46,012 nucleotides of DNA from positions 1 to 46,012 of IMG/VR virus record IMGVR_UViG_3300042866_001605. One strand, written 5' to 3'. A model generated the notes under the pieces. That model did not search any database. It saw only the letters and a program-made list of their open reading frames with translations, and was not told where the DNA came from. Positions within the stretch are counted from its first letter, which is position 1, and each line of letters starts with the position of its first letter. The DNA comes from a virus. This document shows positions 16,336 through 25,382 of the stretch, piece by piece. Both the position numbers and the translations under genes were made by a program.

Positions 16336-17270
16336 TAGGGGGCAGTATTCAACTCCACCCACTGCGAACCGCTGGAGTCGATGTAGAAGATGTAGAGAGT
16401 GCCGTCCGAGTTATCCCACCAGAGCTGGCCGGGATAGGCGTTCAGCGGCTTCGTCTCGGAGATCGTCGCCCCTCCCACAGAAGTTCTCAGCAACTGCTGG
16501 AGTTGGAAGATCGCGTTCTGAACGTTGATCGCGGTGAGCGGAGCCGTCGGAGTGTATGCGATGTCCGAGGCGGTGAGGTTGCCCAAGGCTCGCACCTCAG
16601 ACCACTTGACCGTCTCCGACATGATCCAGTTGCCAGATTCACAGACAACTTGCGGCGCATTATAGTCGCCGGCAATGTAGGGATTACCCGTCTTATTGAC
16701 GATGAAGAAGTCGCCACCATTCCTATTCGATGGAACTGGCAACTTCGTGCCCACCTGATAGCCAAGACGCTGACCGATGACGCTCACAAAGGAGATAGCT
16801 CCCGCCTCGGCATTGTAATAGCCACACCAGATGGCTGCATCCGTCTGAAGCTGAACGGTCTGTGCCTGTAGGTCATTCAGGGCCTGAACGACATTAGCAC
16901 GATCTGGGACGGTGCAGTTATCCAGATTTCCGATCTGATCTTGAAGCTTCTTACCGGCGTTGGCGGTCAGAGCTTGAGTGGTATTGGAAGAACTGGTGCT
17001 ATCGTTGAGCTGAACTATTCCGGTATCCTCGACGGAGGCTGCTCTAATCGACACGTTCTGAGCGTCGGTTATGACTCCTTGAACATCGACCGTGAATTGG
17101 CCAACGGTGGCGTCATTACCGTAGGTTCCAGGAAGGACTCCGGTGGCCACTCCGACAATCCGCCAGATGCCAGTACTGGTGTCCCAGCGATACTGGGTCA
17201 CCCCTTGAGGGCAAGGATTCGGGTAGAGTTGCCCGTCCAGCGGATTGTCTGGGAAGTTTAGCAGAGCCAT
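16335..17270 (-). CDS. Modular tail fibre protein (DGQLYP module)
   Basis: 311 residues. It begins with NFPDNPLDGQLYPNP followed by QYRWDTSTGIWRI, a module found at the N-terminus of four proteins here and likely the part that docks to the virion. The middle holds VEDTGIVQLNDSTSSSNTTQALTANAGKKL, a common fibre repeat. The C-terminus (YPGQLWWDNSDGTLYIFY...QWVELN) is a small beta module also seen in the 521-residue fibre. The start is 6 nt after the previous stop. Confidence 0.7.
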   Translation of the reverse strand: MALLNFPDNPLDGQLYPNPCPQGVTQYRWDTSTGIWRIVGVATGVLPGTYGNDATVGQFTVDVQGVITDAQNVSIRAASVEDTGIVQLNDSTSSSNTTQALTANAGKKLQDQIGNLDNCTVPDRANVVQALNDLQAQTVQLQTDAAIWCGYYNAEAGAISFVSVIGQRLGYQVGTKLPVPSNRNGGDFFIVNKTGNPYIAGDYNAPQVVCESGNWIMSETVKWSEVRALGNLTASDIAYTPTAPLTAINVQNAIFQLQQLLRTSVGGATISETKPLNAYPGQLWWDNSDGTLYIFYIDSSGSQWVELNTAP

Positions 17271-17276
17271 CGGTTA

Positions 17277-19331
17277 TCAGAACGGAGTCGAGTCAATCGC
17301 AATGCGTCCCCAGGTGTTGGGAGCGGTGCAAATGTAGAGGTAGTTGGCATCCCACGAAATCTCACCCGTGCTTCCCGTATCAGTTGACGAACCAGGGGTG
17401 AAGGTTGTGGACAGAATCAAGCTTCCCCCGCTAACGATGAGCGCATTGGAACCACCGGATCCGCCGGCGTTGACTGTAACGGGCCCTGTGAAGGTCGGGC
17501 TGTTGAGCGGAGCGTAGGTGGTTGCGGCAGCCGCACTTGTCAGTAGGCCAAGTTGAGCGGCCGTGCGCCAAGCGGGCAGACCCGCATTGACAGCGAGAAT
17601 CGAACCAGCGGTGCCAATTGGGAGAGAGGCTGGAGTGTTAGCGGCGGATGCGAAAACGATGTCGCCTGTGACATCCAGCAGAGTTGCGGAGATTGTTCCG
17701 GGGAACGTCTGACCGGCAGCGAATGTGATCGCTCCAGTCATGGTGCCACCAGCCAGTGGCAGCGTGCCCGTGAATGTTTGACCGGCGGCGAATGTGATAG
17801 CGCCGGTCATCGTACCACCAGCCAGTGGCAGCGTGCCCGCGAATGTCTGACCGGTGTTGAACACTATGTCTCCGGTCATCGTACCACCTGCGAGTGGCAA
17901 AGTTCCGGGGAATGTCTGAGTTCCAGTGAAGGTGATGTTGCCAGTCATTGTTCCGCCAGACAGCGGAAGCTGTAGGGCGGCCAGATCGTAGGCTTGACGA
18001 ACAGAGTTGGGCGTGGCTGCGGTCGTAGTGGAGGTGCTTCCAACTCCATCGAAGAGCTGAACGATACCAGCGGCCGTCGTACTCGCGGCGTCCACGCTAA
18101 TGACCGGGGTTGTGGTGCCAGTGGCCACTTGAACCGGGGCCGTGCCTGTGACACTCGAAACAGTTCCGGAACCGGCAGAGACCCACTCCACTCCCAGTGG
18201 CGCTAGGGAGTTAGCGGCCAAAACCTGACCGTCAGTTCCAACGGTAAGCTGACCATATCCCGGCGCCAAAGAGGAGCCGACAAGAATCCCACCAAGTTGA
18301 GTGAATGACGACTCAGGGATCACTCCGGGGAAAGGTTGACCGGCTACGAAGTCAATGGAGCCCGTCATTATCCCCCCGCCTAAGGGGAGCTTTGTGACGA
18401 CGGCGTCTGCGACGATCTTAACCGAGTTGGGAGTGGCGGCAAATCCGTCGACCTGAGAGGAGGTGGTCGAGTTGATGAGTTGAACGGAGCCGGCAACGGT
18501 GGTGGAGGCACTAACTACGCCGATGCTCGGGTTTGCCGAAGTGCCCGTGATGTTAATAGATCCGCCGGGTGTGGCGGTGATCGACTGCACGCCCGTTGAT
18601 GTTGTGGTCGCGCTTATACGACCATCAGCAGCGATGGTTACGTTATCACCCGCATACACCCCACCGATGTTGTTGGCGGCTCCTGTTCCAGCAGGTTGGA
18701 GGAATAGTGTGACGGCACCGGTAGTTCCACCACCGCCCAATCCAGTGCCAACACCGACGCCAGTGATAGTTCCACCGGATCCAGTAGCGTTCAGTGTTCC
18801 GTCTGGCAAAACAGTGCAGCCCGTCCCTGGCTTAATACCACCGATAAACAGAGACGAAGCCGGACGGAGAGTTAGGGCTCCACTTGGAGCCAGACTAAGG
18901 CCGCTGGTTGCGCTCGCTGGAACAATGACAGAGCCCAAAACCGAGTTGGTGGCCGCCAAAGCCGAAATCGAGTAAGCGTCGCCACCGAGATCCACAACAT
19001 TGATTCCAGGACCCCCAGTGATCTGCACATTCACTACGGAGCGAATGACACCGTCGGAATCGATCGAGATACCTGATCCATCGATCGTTTTAACGCCACC
19101 AAGCGAGGTTCCCTGAGGAGGCAGAAGACCCAGAAACACTGTTGGCCCTGTTCCACCACCCTGAATGCCATTGCTGGGAACGACATTACTGATGGTGCCC
19201 CCGCTGGCAGTGGAAGATATGGTGCCGTCTGGAGCAATAGACACCCCCGGGCCAGCCTTCACGGCGCCGATTGGAGTAGCACCTGTGCCGCTTCCAGGCG
19301 GCTCCATAAATTGAGCTTTGACGAATGCCAT
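17277..19331 (-). CDS. Tail fibre protein with 23-residue GTMTG repeats
   Basis: 684 residues. The N-terminus has the IGAVKAGPGVSIAPDGTI module, followed by several copies of a GTGLGGG...IGGVKPG...PDGTL unit. ATPNSVKIVADA and ATPNSVRQAYDLAAL precede LPLSGGTMTG-type repeats (about residues 455-545), then a small C-terminal beta module ISWDANYLYICTAPN. This is a classical trimeric phage fibre. GAGGGA, 8 nt before the ATG, is a clear Shine-Dalgarno. Confidence 0.8.
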   Translation of the reverse strand: MAFVKAQFMEPPGSGTGATPIGAVKAGPGVSIAPDGTISSTASGGTISNVVPSNGIQGGGTGPTVFLGLLPPQGTSLGGVKTIDGSGISIDSDGVIRSVVNVQITGGPGINVVDLGGDAYSISALAATNSVLGSVIVPASATSGLSLAPSGALTLRPASSLFIGGIKPGTGCTVLPDGTLNATGSGGTITGVGVGTGLGGGGTTGAVTLFLQPAGTGAANNIGGVYAGDNVTIAADGRISATTTSTGVQSITATPGGSINITGTSANPSIGVVSASTTVAGSVQLINSTTSSQVDGFAATPNSVKIVADAVVTKLPLGGGIMTGSIDFVAGQPFPGVIPESSFTQLGGILVGSSLAPGYGQLTVGTDGQVLAANSLAPLGVEWVSAGSGTVSSVTGTAPVQVATGTTTPVISVDAASTTAAGIVQLFDGVGSTSTTTAATPNSVRQAYDLAALQLPLSGGTMTGNITFTGTQTFPGTLPLAGGTMTGDIVFNTGQTFAGTLPLAGGTMTGAITFAAGQTFTGTLPLAGGTMTGAITFAAGQTFPGTISATLLDVTGDIVFASAANTPASLPIGTAGSILAVNAGLPAWRTAAQLGLLTSAAAATTYAPLNSPTFTGPVTVNAGGSGGSNALIVSGGSLILSTTFTPGSSTDTGSTGEISWDANYLYICTAPNTWGRIAIDSTPF
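17690..17965 (-). repeat. 69-bp tandem repeats in the fibre gene
   Basis: Four copies of a unit coding for LPLAGGTMTGxIxFxxGQTFxG, with conserved TCA positions spaced exactly 69 bp apart (17738, 17807, 17876, 17945). The high DNA identity points to recent expansion or homogenisation by recombination. Confidence 0.85.
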
Positions 19332-19349
19332 CTGTAAATCCCTCTATAC

Positions 19350-19358
19350 GTTTTACCC
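19350..19358 (-). promoter_or_regulatory. GGGTAAAAC element before the 684-aa fibre
   Basis: GGGTAAAAC on the minus strand. The TAA inside it is the stop codon of the 161-aa gene, and the element ends 18 nt before the ATG at 19331. The short leader carries GAGGGA as Shine-Dalgarno. Confidence 0.5.
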
Positions 19359-19838
19359 GAGCTGATTTAGGATGGAGATTAGTTCTGCTCCCGAAGTGGC
19401 TGCATCGATTTGGTCTTGGACACTCTGTTGGAGGCCGTTGATCCCGCTAAGGAATTCCACAGCCGCCACTTGATCCGCAGTTCTCTCACCCTCAGGCGTG
19501 GCTATCGCGAGCTGGAGTTGGTAATCGTTGGTGATGCTCAGGCCCAGCAATCCCTCGTTGTACTGCGCCTGCCAGTACTGCGCATTGTAGTTAGTAGCGG
19601 CCCTCTGAGCCTCATCCAGAACCCAGTCGAATGTCGGTGGTGAAACACTCGCATCCACCGTCTGAGCATTACTAATGTATGGGGACGGTGGAATATCCAT
19701 CTGGTCCACAATTTGGTAGGGGATACCAAAAGGCTCTAGGTATTTGAATGCGAAAGTCTCTAGATCGTCGGCGCCTGCTGACACCACGTTCAAGTAAGAG
19801 ACGGTAGAATTGTACGTGCCGTAGACGATGACGTTCAT
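19353..19838 (-). CDS. Tail-fibre accessory/chaperone-like protein
   Basis: 161 residues inside the fibre cluster, coupled by TAATG to the gene before. The N-terminus MNVIVYGTYNSTVSYLNVV and a helical C-terminal half (ERTADQVAAVEFLSGINGLQ) resemble small accessory proteins of fibres rather than adhesins. Its last codon lies in the GGGTAAAAC element. The family is not recognised with certainty. Confidence 0.5.
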   Translation of the reverse strand: MNVIVYGTYNSTVSYLNVVSAGADDLETFAFKYLEPFGIPYQIVDQMDIPPSPYISNAQTVDASVSPPTFDWVLDEAQRAATNYNAQYWQAQYNEGLLGLSITNDYQLQLAIATPEGERTADQVAAVEFLSGINGLQQSVQDQIDAATSGAELISILNQLG

Positions 19839-20848
19839 TAGAAGGTGGCGGTGTCGATGATCATGATGTCGAACTCTGAGATGTCACCCCAAGAGTTCCA
19901 AGTGATGGTGCCTCCTTGGGCGGTATTATCGAGAGTGGTGAAAGTGACAGCGTTAAGCTGAACGTCAACTGTCGTCTTGAAAGAGAAGTTGATCAGTTGG
20001 TTGACCTGCTTTAGCGCCAAACTAGATCCAAACGAACTCACACGAGCAGTCAGAAACACACCGTAGAGATTATCCGCCAAAGCATTTTGGAAGGAGACCA
20101 CAACACGTGGTTGGGTACCTGACAGCCAAGTAATGCCCGAGATGTTGTAACCCTCTCTCAGTGTGAAAGTGTAGGGAGAACCAGCTGTGATGCCAATAGT
20201 CCCCCATGCTAAAACTCCCACCGACTGAAGTGATCCAGCCAACGAGAGGGTGCCGTCGGCGGCCACACTAAGGCCGGAGCCTACACGCACTGCGCCCACT
20301 GTGAGACGAGTGGCCAACGCTGCGGAGATAGTGCCCGTGTTGACGATGGGTGAGGGTGCGCCCACCAATCCGGGGCCGACGTTGATGCTGGTGACGCCGA
20401 AACGTGCGGCGGGGATGGAGATCACACCAGCTGCATCGACATCGATGTTCTCCCCGATGATGACGCCACCCTCAGTGGTCCTCGTAGCCGGTTCAAGATC
20501 GATGGTGCCTGTCGTCGTGATAGGACCACCCGTCAATCCGAAGCCCGTATTGATTTGCTTCACGGTGCCAGTGTTGGCATCCGGTGGAATGTTGTCTAGC
20601 TTTTCCTTATCCTCCGCCGACATCGAGCCAGCGTTGTTAAGTGTGGCTGGAAGGATGCTAACGGTGGCGTTGTTCGTCCCATCCGACACCACGATGGGGA
20701 GAAGGCCGGAGACGGACTGCACTCCGAGGGGAGAATAAATCAGCCACACACCCAATGACTGACTCCACTGATACTGGAGTGAGCCTGGGATGGCTGGCAC
20801 CGGGTAAAGCTGACCGTCAGCTGGGTTTACTGGAAAGATGTAAGCCAT
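19838..20848 (-). CDS. Modular tail fibre protein (DGQLYP module)
   Basis: 336 residues. The docking-like N-terminus FPVNPADGQLYPVP...QYQWSQSLGVWLI is followed by AGSMSAEDKEKLDNIPPDAN, a short helix that also occurs in the next two fibres, then repeats of GGVIIGENIDVDAAGVISIP type and a C-terminal beta sandwich-like region (SWGDISEFDIMIIDTATF). Coupled by TAATG on both sides. Confidence 0.68.
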   Translation of the reverse strand: MAYIFPVNPADGQLYPVPAIPGSLQYQWSQSLGVWLIYSPLGVQSVSGLLPIVVSDGTNNATVSILPATLNNAGSMSAEDKEKLDNIPPDANTGTVKQINTGFGLTGGPITTTGTIDLEPATRTTEGGVIIGENIDVDAAGVISIPAARFGVTSINVGPGLVGAPSPIVNTGTISAALATRLTVGAVRVGSGLSVAADGTLSLAGSLQSVGVLAWGTIGITAGSPYTFTLREGYNISGITWLSGTQPRVVVSFQNALADNLYGVFLTARVSSFGSSLALKQVNQLINFSFKTTVDVQLNAVTFTTLDNTAQGGTITWNSWGDISEFDIMIIDTATF

Positions 20849-21609
20849 TAGGTTAGAGATACTCCGTAGAATGTCAGGTTAGCCGCGGGTGCAGAAGTGA
20901 ACTGAATTTGGTTTCCTCCGACGTTGAATGCTTGCCCAGGAATCTGAAAGATACCTCCAACAAATATCAAGAGCGCAGAAGCGGAAGGGGGAGTGAATGG
21001 TACACCACCGACTGTCAGTTGGAATGACAGGCGTGTGCCATCAAAAGAGGTGCCTATATTGTCCAATACCTTGAATGTTGACCCGGTCGCGAGAGATATT
21101 ACACCTTCGGGAGTAATGGAAACTCCAGCTCCGGCCCTGACTCCCCCAATCTCAATTGCGGTCGGTGGATCGAGGATTAGTGAGCCGTCCGTCTGAACGC
21201 TGACCCCGGGCCCCGGCTTCACACCACCGATCGTAGTGTCATTGGCGGGGAGAAGACGAATCGTTCCACGATTTGTGATGGTGTCGCCGCTGTTCGGAGC
21301 TCCCAGGCCCGTTCCCGCCGTGACGGCCTGCACTGAAGCATTTGGATTGAGGCTGTCGAGCTTAGCCTTATCGGCCGCTGACATCGAACCTGGAGTGGCA
21401 GCTGTGGCAGGCGCGATGTTTACGTCGGGAGTTTGAACCGCGCCACTCACTCCAATCGGGAAGGTGCCCGTTACCGCCTGAACCACTCCAAGTTGAAGGG
21501 TTTCCCACGCTCCCTTAGCGGCATTCCACTTGTATTGCTGCACTCCTGGGACGGCCGGATTAGGATATAGCTGGCCGTCACTTGGACTTGCTGGGAACTC
21601 AAGGGCCAT
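20848..21609 (-). CDS. Modular tail fibre protein (DGQLYP plus FDG module)
   Basis: 253 residues. N-terminus FPASPSDGQLYPNP, helix GSMSAADKAKLDSL, IGGVKPGPGVSVQTDGSL repeats, and a C-terminal module DNIGTSFDGTRLSFQLTVGG ... LLIFVGGIFQIPGQAF ... FTSAPAANLTFYG. That last module recurs in the 364-aa fibre (twice) and at the end of the 3,164-aa protein, probably as a tip or interface domain. Confidence 0.68.
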   Translation of the reverse strand: MALEFPASPSDGQLYPNPAVPGVQQYKWNAAKGAWETLQLGVVQAVTGTFPIGVSGAVQTPDVNIAPATAATPGSMSAADKAKLDSLNPNASVQAVTAGTGLGAPNSGDTITNRGTIRLLPANDTTIGGVKPGPGVSVQTDGSLILDPPTAIEIGGVRAGAGVSITPEGVISLATGSTFKVLDNIGTSFDGTRLSFQLTVGGVPFTPPSASALLIFVGGIFQIPGQAFNVGGNQIQFTSAPAANLTFYGVSLT

Positions 21610-21610
21610 A

Positions 21611-22705
21611 TTAGATACCTAGCACCTGGCAGTTGAATGTGGCCCCAGCTGGAGGCGGAGACGAGAACACTATATTGCTTCCACTCAACGAGTAAGCCTG
21701 ATTAGGTGTTTGGAGAACGCCACCAACGGCCACGAACAACGAGGCGGCGGAGGCGGGGTTGTAGATCTGTCCGCCAACTCGCAGTCCGAATGATGTATTC
21801 ACCCCATTGAACTGGGACGAGATGTCGTCGATCTGCTGAAAGGACTGACCGTTGGGAACGAACAGTCTCCCACTAAACGTAGTTCCAATGGGTGGAGCAG
21901 CTACAAACTTGATCTCCTCGTTGTTGATAACCGTGAAAGTGGCGGGTGTAGGCTGGAGAATACCGCCGAGAACGATGAACAGGTTGGCGGGCTGCGTTAC
22001 GGTCTGAAGGCCGCCGTTCACCGTGAGCGGAAACTGGGTGCGTCCACCGTCAAACAGCGGAGCGATATTGTCCAGGATAACGAAAGCGCCCGTGGCACCT
22101 TGACCACCAGCCGCACTGATGGTTCCGTCCGACGCGATGGTGATGTTATTGCCCGCCTTCACACCGCCAATGTTTCCTCCCGCGGGTGGCCGCAGGAAGA
22201 TTGTGCCGGTGGTTGAGATTGTGCCACCGCCGAGACCAACACCGGCCGTGATGCTCGTAACACCCGACAGAGCGGTGAGTGTGCCGTCCGGAAGGATGGT
22301 GACACCAGATCCCGCTTTCACACCGCCGATGTTGGGACCCGAAGGCGGAAGAAGTGAGATCGTGCCGGAAGTCGTAATGGGACCTCCTGTTAGACCGACG
22401 CCGGTATTCACGGACTTAACGGTGCCGATACTCGCTGGCAACGTATCTAATTTCTGCTTGTCAGCCGCCGACAGAGATCCGGCGGAGGCTATAGTGGCTG
22501 GCCGGATATTGACGACAGGGACTGAGGCAGTCCCGGTAATTACGATAGGCTCATTGCCCAGAACCTGAAGTACGGCTCCGGAAATCAAAACCCACACCCC
22601 CTTGTTCGTCACCCATTTGTACTGGAACGTACCAGGGATGGCTGGGTCAGGATACACCTGACCGTCAAAGGGGTTGTTTGGAAAGTTATAGGGTGTGAAT
22701 GCCAT
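21611..22705 (-). CDS. Modular tail fibre protein with two FDG modules
   Basis: 364 residues, the longest of the DGQLYP group: FPNNPFDGQVYPDP, helix GSLSAADKQKLDTL, three PDGTL-type repeats, then two successive C-terminal modules beginning DNIAPLFDGGRTQFPL and DDISSQFNGVNTSFGL, each with VGGILQ-like and APPxGxTF motifs. The tandem arrangement suggests a domain duplication. The next gene starts 1 nt after the stop. Confidence 0.68.
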   Translation of the reverse strand: MAFTPYNFPNNPFDGQVYPDPAIPGTFQYKWVTNKGVWVLISGAVLQVLGNEPIVITGTASVPVVNIRPATIASAGSLSAADKQKLDTLPASIGTVKSVNTGVGLTGGPITTSGTISLLPPSGPNIGGVKAGSGVTILPDGTLTALSGVTSITAGVGLGGGTISTTGTIFLRPPAGGNIGGVKAGNNITIASDGTISAAGGQGATGAFVILDNIAPLFDGGRTQFPLTVNGGLQTVTQPANLFIVLGGILQPTPATFTVINNEEIKFVAAPPIGTTFSGRLFVPNGQSFQQIDDISSQFNGVNTSFGLRVGGQIYNPASAASLFVAVGGVLQTPNQAYSLSGSNIVFSSPPPAGATFNCQVLGI

Positions 22706-22740
22706 GCGCTCGGCGGTAAGGGGGATGGCTCAGTTAGGGA

Positions 22741-22750
22741 ACTTTTACCC
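22741..22750 (-). promoter_or_regulatory. GGGTAAAAGT element before the DGQLYP fibre operon
   Basis: GGGTAAAAGT on the minus strand overlaps the TAG stop of the collar fibre and lies 35 nt before the ATG at 22705. The element is flanked by AGGG and CCCT, which could pair weakly. No Shine-Dalgarno is seen. Confidence 0.5.
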
Positions 22751-23661
22751 TAGTAACGGATGACGGGAAGCAGTGCGATGTTGTTGGGCCGCGTTTCCGA
22801 TGAGCCTACGGGAGCGGAAAACGGGATATTTGTTTGCGCACGGTCGATGGAGATATTTGTGAATGCGTCCGAAGTGATCACGTTGGATTGGGCATTCGCC
22901 AAAAAGAGATTAGCGGGGTCAACGGCGACGTTCATATTCGCCGACATCGTTGAGAGGATGAAATTGACCTCTCTATAGAAGGGGTCAAGGGAGCCAAAAT
23001 CCATCCTTAGCAGACCAGAGTTGGACCGGCTAAAGAAGTCGGCCCATCCCGTGTGAGTCACCTGATCGATGATGTGTTCGTGGCCGGGATCCGTCACAGT
23101 GTGATTGTGGCCGAAATCGAGGATTTCGTGAATATGGCCAGGATCTGTGACACCGTGGATGTGACCGGGATCTGTTAGAGTGTGAGTGTGTATTATGGGT
23201 TGGATATTGTGAGTGTGGAGACCGACACCGTCTTCCTGATAAGAGCCGAACTCGCGAGTCGGATCTAACGGACTGACTGGACCCCACCCACGACAGAAAC
23301 GCCCGACCAAATTCGGAAGGTTGAATGTGGTGACGCCGTCACCCGATCCGTAGATGGTGCCAATGGCTCTAAAGAGTTGGGCGTACGCCGCCCGTCCGAC
23401 TGCGGAACCATCACAGAGGAGGTAACCCTCGGGTGGCCTGGGTGAGCAAAACCACATGATTGACGCGATCGGTATGACGCCACCCGAGATGATCGGCTCA
23501 AAAGACGCGATCGAGTTGCCGGCTGCCACCCAAGCACGGAGCTGATCCCCAGCTTCTGTTACGTCGTCGAGGCGGAGAAAAGCGTGCTCATCATCGACGT
23601 ACTGGACGAAGTGAAGAATCCGCTCCTGATCGGCGTATTGTACGAGCTTGATTGGCGTCAT
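22750..23661 (-). CDS. Tail-collar fibre with DPGHxH array
   Basis: 303 residues from the ATG at 23661, one nt after the previous stop. A 34-residue upstream extension overlapping that gene is rejected. N-terminal module with RILHFVQYVDDEHAFLRL and LRAWVAAGN. The phage tail-collar domain is ASIMWFCSPRPPEGYLLCDGSAVGR...FNLPNLVGRFCRGWG. A His-x-His array of nonapeptides (DPGHIHGVT type) and the C-terminal SSETRPNNIALLPVIRY follow. Same family as the short fibre T4 gp12, which holds metal in HxH sites and binds the cell surface. Confidence 0.85.
   Translation of the reverse strand: MTPIKLVQYADQERILHFVQYVDDEHAFLRLDDVTEAGDQLRAWVAAGNSIASFEPIISGGVIPIASIMWFCSPRPPEGYLLCDGSAVGRAAYAQLFRAIGTIYGSGDGVTTFNLPNLVGRFCRGWGPVSPLDPTREFGSYQEDGVGLHTHNIQPIIHTHTLTDPGHIHGVTDPGHIHEILDFGHNHTVTDPGHEHIIDQVTHTGWADFFSRSNSGLLRMDFGSLDPFYREVNFILSTMSANMNVAVDPANLFLANAQSNVITSDAFTNISIDRAQTNIPFSAPVGSSETRPNNIALLPVIRY
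23060..23200 (-). repeat. 27-bp repeats coding for DPGHxHxVT nonapeptides
   Basis: Four adjacent nonapeptides (DPGHIHGVT, DPGHIHEIL, DFGHNHTVT, DPGHEHIID) repeat with a 27-bp period. The His-x-His pairs are probably metal ligands in the trimer. Confidence 0.75.
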
Positions 23662-23662
23662 T

Positions 23663-24586
23663 TCAGTACCGAATGTAGGGAATAAGGGCGAGGTTGTAAG
23701 GATCGGTTCGGAAGCCGCCCTCGGAATCGGTTCTCTCGATATTGGTTGAAGCCGGATCCACAACCAGATTGGTGAAGCCTATCTTATCGTTCACATTCGC
23801 TTCTCCCACCGCAGTTTGAAGATTCGCAGAAGTGGTGTTCACCGTCAAACCTGCGGAGCTTTTTACCGTATCTGGGCTGTAGTAGCTATAGATCGGACCG
23901 TTGTTGTCGAAGTATGGGGTGATGACGGCGGCCGAAGAGCTTATCTGAATGCCGAAGACTAGGTTGTCCTCATACATTGCAATCGTGTGAGTGTGTTGAG
24001 GATCCGTCACAGCGTGAGTGTGGCCAGGATCATCGCCCACGTGAGTGTGGCCAGGGTCATTGACCGCGTGAAGATGACCCGGGTCATTGACGAAGTGGGT
24101 ATGGCCCGGATCGGTTATTGTGTGGCGATGAAGGCCGATGAGATTCTCCTGAACACTCCCGAATTGCCGATCGGGCTCAAGGGAGTTCACAGGCCCCCAA
24201 CCCCTGATATATCTGCCTCGCAGATCTGGAAGATTGAAGGTTGTCGAGCCGTCCCCGGAACCGAAAGTTACCCCGATGGCCGCGAAAAGCTTCTGATACT
24301 GACGACGTTTGACGGCGGCACCGTCACAGAAGAGATACCCGGCTGGAACAAAAGGGCTCGCCCACCAGATAAGTGACCCCGCTGGAACCACACCACCAGG
24401 AACTGGCGGAACGTACGGGCCGATGTTCCCGCCACCAGCTACCCAAGCGGCTAAGACGTTTGCCTGGCCTGAGCCATTGTTCGGCACCACATACCACGTC
24501 TCACCGTCGTCCAGAAGGACGAAGACTACGGAGTTTTGAGGGTTGTTGTATCGTGCCGACGCGATTCTGACGTTTGTGGGAAGCAT
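23663..24586 (-). CDS. Tail-collar fibre with long DPGHxH array
   Basis: 307 residues. N-terminal module SVVFVLLDDGETWYVVP ... VLAAWVAGGGNIGPYVPP. Collar domain GSLIWWASPFVPAGYLFCDGAAVKR ... FNLPDLRGRYIRGWG. Five or six tandem DPGHTHxVN-type nonapeptides and the C-terminal RTDPYNLALIPYIRY follow. It is a paralogue of the genes on both sides. The start is 1 nt after the preceding stop. Confidence 0.85.
   Translation of the reverse strand: MLPTNVRIASARYNNPQNSVVFVLLDDGETWYVVPNNGSGQANVLAAWVAGGGNIGPYVPPVPGGVVPAGSLIWWASPFVPAGYLFCDGAAVKRRQYQKLFAAIGVTFGSGDGSTTFNLPDLRGRYIRGWGPVNSLEPDRQFGSVQENLIGLHRHTITDPGHTHFVNDPGHLHAVNDPGHTHVGDDPGHTHAVTDPQHTHTIAMYEDNLVFGIQISSSAAVITPYFDNNGPIYSYYSPDTVKSSAGLTVNTTSANLQTAVGEANVNDKIGFTNLVVDPASTNIERTDSEGGFRTDPYNLALIPYIRY
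23980..24130 (-). repeat. 27-bp repeats coding for DPGHTHxVN nonapeptides
   Basis: Five nonapeptides (DPGHTHFVN, DPGHLHAVN, DPGHTHVGD, DPGHTHAVT, DPQHTHTIA) in direct succession. The His-x-His spacing is strictly kept while the DNA varies, so selection acts on the protein. Confidence 0.8.
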
Positions 24587-24587
24587 G

Positions 24588-25382
24588 TTAGGTCCGGATT
24601 ATCGGCAGAAGGGCGAGATTCTTTGGCCGAGGCCCTCCAACTACACCGAAGGGATCGACAGTCATGTCCGAAAGTGCGGGACTCAAAAATATCTCCGTGA
24701 ACTGAAGGGCGAGCGTTACTCCTGTGAAGGCAATCTCTACAGTGGTCCCAGTCACATTGGTGTTCACCATCGTGATCCCTGTCAGACCACGGGGGTTGGT
24801 GTAGCTAGGGCTATCAAAAGACAACTTCACCGTTTTGAAGAAGTCAGTTCGTGGGTCGCGTGGATATGATCCGGGCAGAGGAGCGTAGCTCTCCGTCGCG
24901 GAATCGCTCGCAGAGGTGTATCCATGAGTCACGAATCCGTACTTGTAAGGGCCTGTCTCTCCGCTGTACGCCGTTCTGTGAAAGTGGTCCGTCGTATTGG
25001 TGTGAGCGTGGTTAGAAGTCGTGGAGTGGATGTGAGAGCCTGACGATGTAGGGTGCTCGTGGCCAGGGTCCGTCACGCCGTGAGTGTGAGTTGTGCCCGG
25101 AAACATCCCATGCTCGTGTTCCTTATTGATGCCATCGGCGTAGGTGAAGGGATCCCTCCCCGGATCACCAATCGAAAGGATGAAGCGGCCGACGAGATCC
25201 GGCAACTGAAAAGCGAAGTCGTCACCACCGTACGTGTTACCAATGTTGGCGTACAGCGCGGGGTAGTCATTCACTGTTACGGACCTCCCATCACACAGCA
25301 ACCAGCCCACCGGCGGATCGGGTGCGGCGGACCACATTACGGTGCCGGTCGGCACCCCGAGGTTTTGGGGAATTCCTGCCAT
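24588..25382 (-). CDS. Tail-collar fibre with irregular His-x-His array
   Basis: 264 residues, lacking the long N-terminal module of its neighbours and beginning near the collar domain: TGTVMWSAAPDPPVGWLLCDG, FQLPDLVGRFILSIGD. Then come eight HxH or HxxH pairs with irregular spacing (THTHGVTDPGHEH, SHIHSTTSNHAH, DHFH) and the C-terminal PRPKNLALLPIIRT. It is coupled by TAATG to the collagen-like fibre. Confidence 0.82.
   Translation of the reverse strand: MAGIPQNLGVPTGTVMWSAAPDPPVGWLLCDGRSVTVNDYPALYANIGNTYGGDDFAFQLPDLVGRFILSIGDPGRDPFTYADGINKEHEHGMFPGTTHTHGVTDPGHEHPTSSGSHIHSTTSNHAHTNTTDHFHRTAYSGETGPYKYGFVTHGYTSASDSATESYAPLPGSYPRDPRTDFFKTVKLSFDSPSYTNPRGLTGITMVNTNVTGTTVEIAFTGVTLALQFTEIFLSPALSDMTVDPFGVVGGPRPKNLALLPIIRT

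Noticed and set aside
23662-23763. N-terminal extension of the 303-aa collar fibre
   Set aside because: It would overlap the previous gene by 101 nt; the ATG at 23661 follows that stop by 1 nt as in the rest of the operon.
23862-23876. CGGTAAAAAG as another copy of the recurring element
   Set aside because: It lacks the first G, lies in the middle of a collar-fibre gene and is not followed by a start codon.
23980-24130. CRISPR-like short repeats
   Set aside because: The period is 27 bp with no spacers and the repeats encode DPGHxH peptides in frame of a fibre gene.
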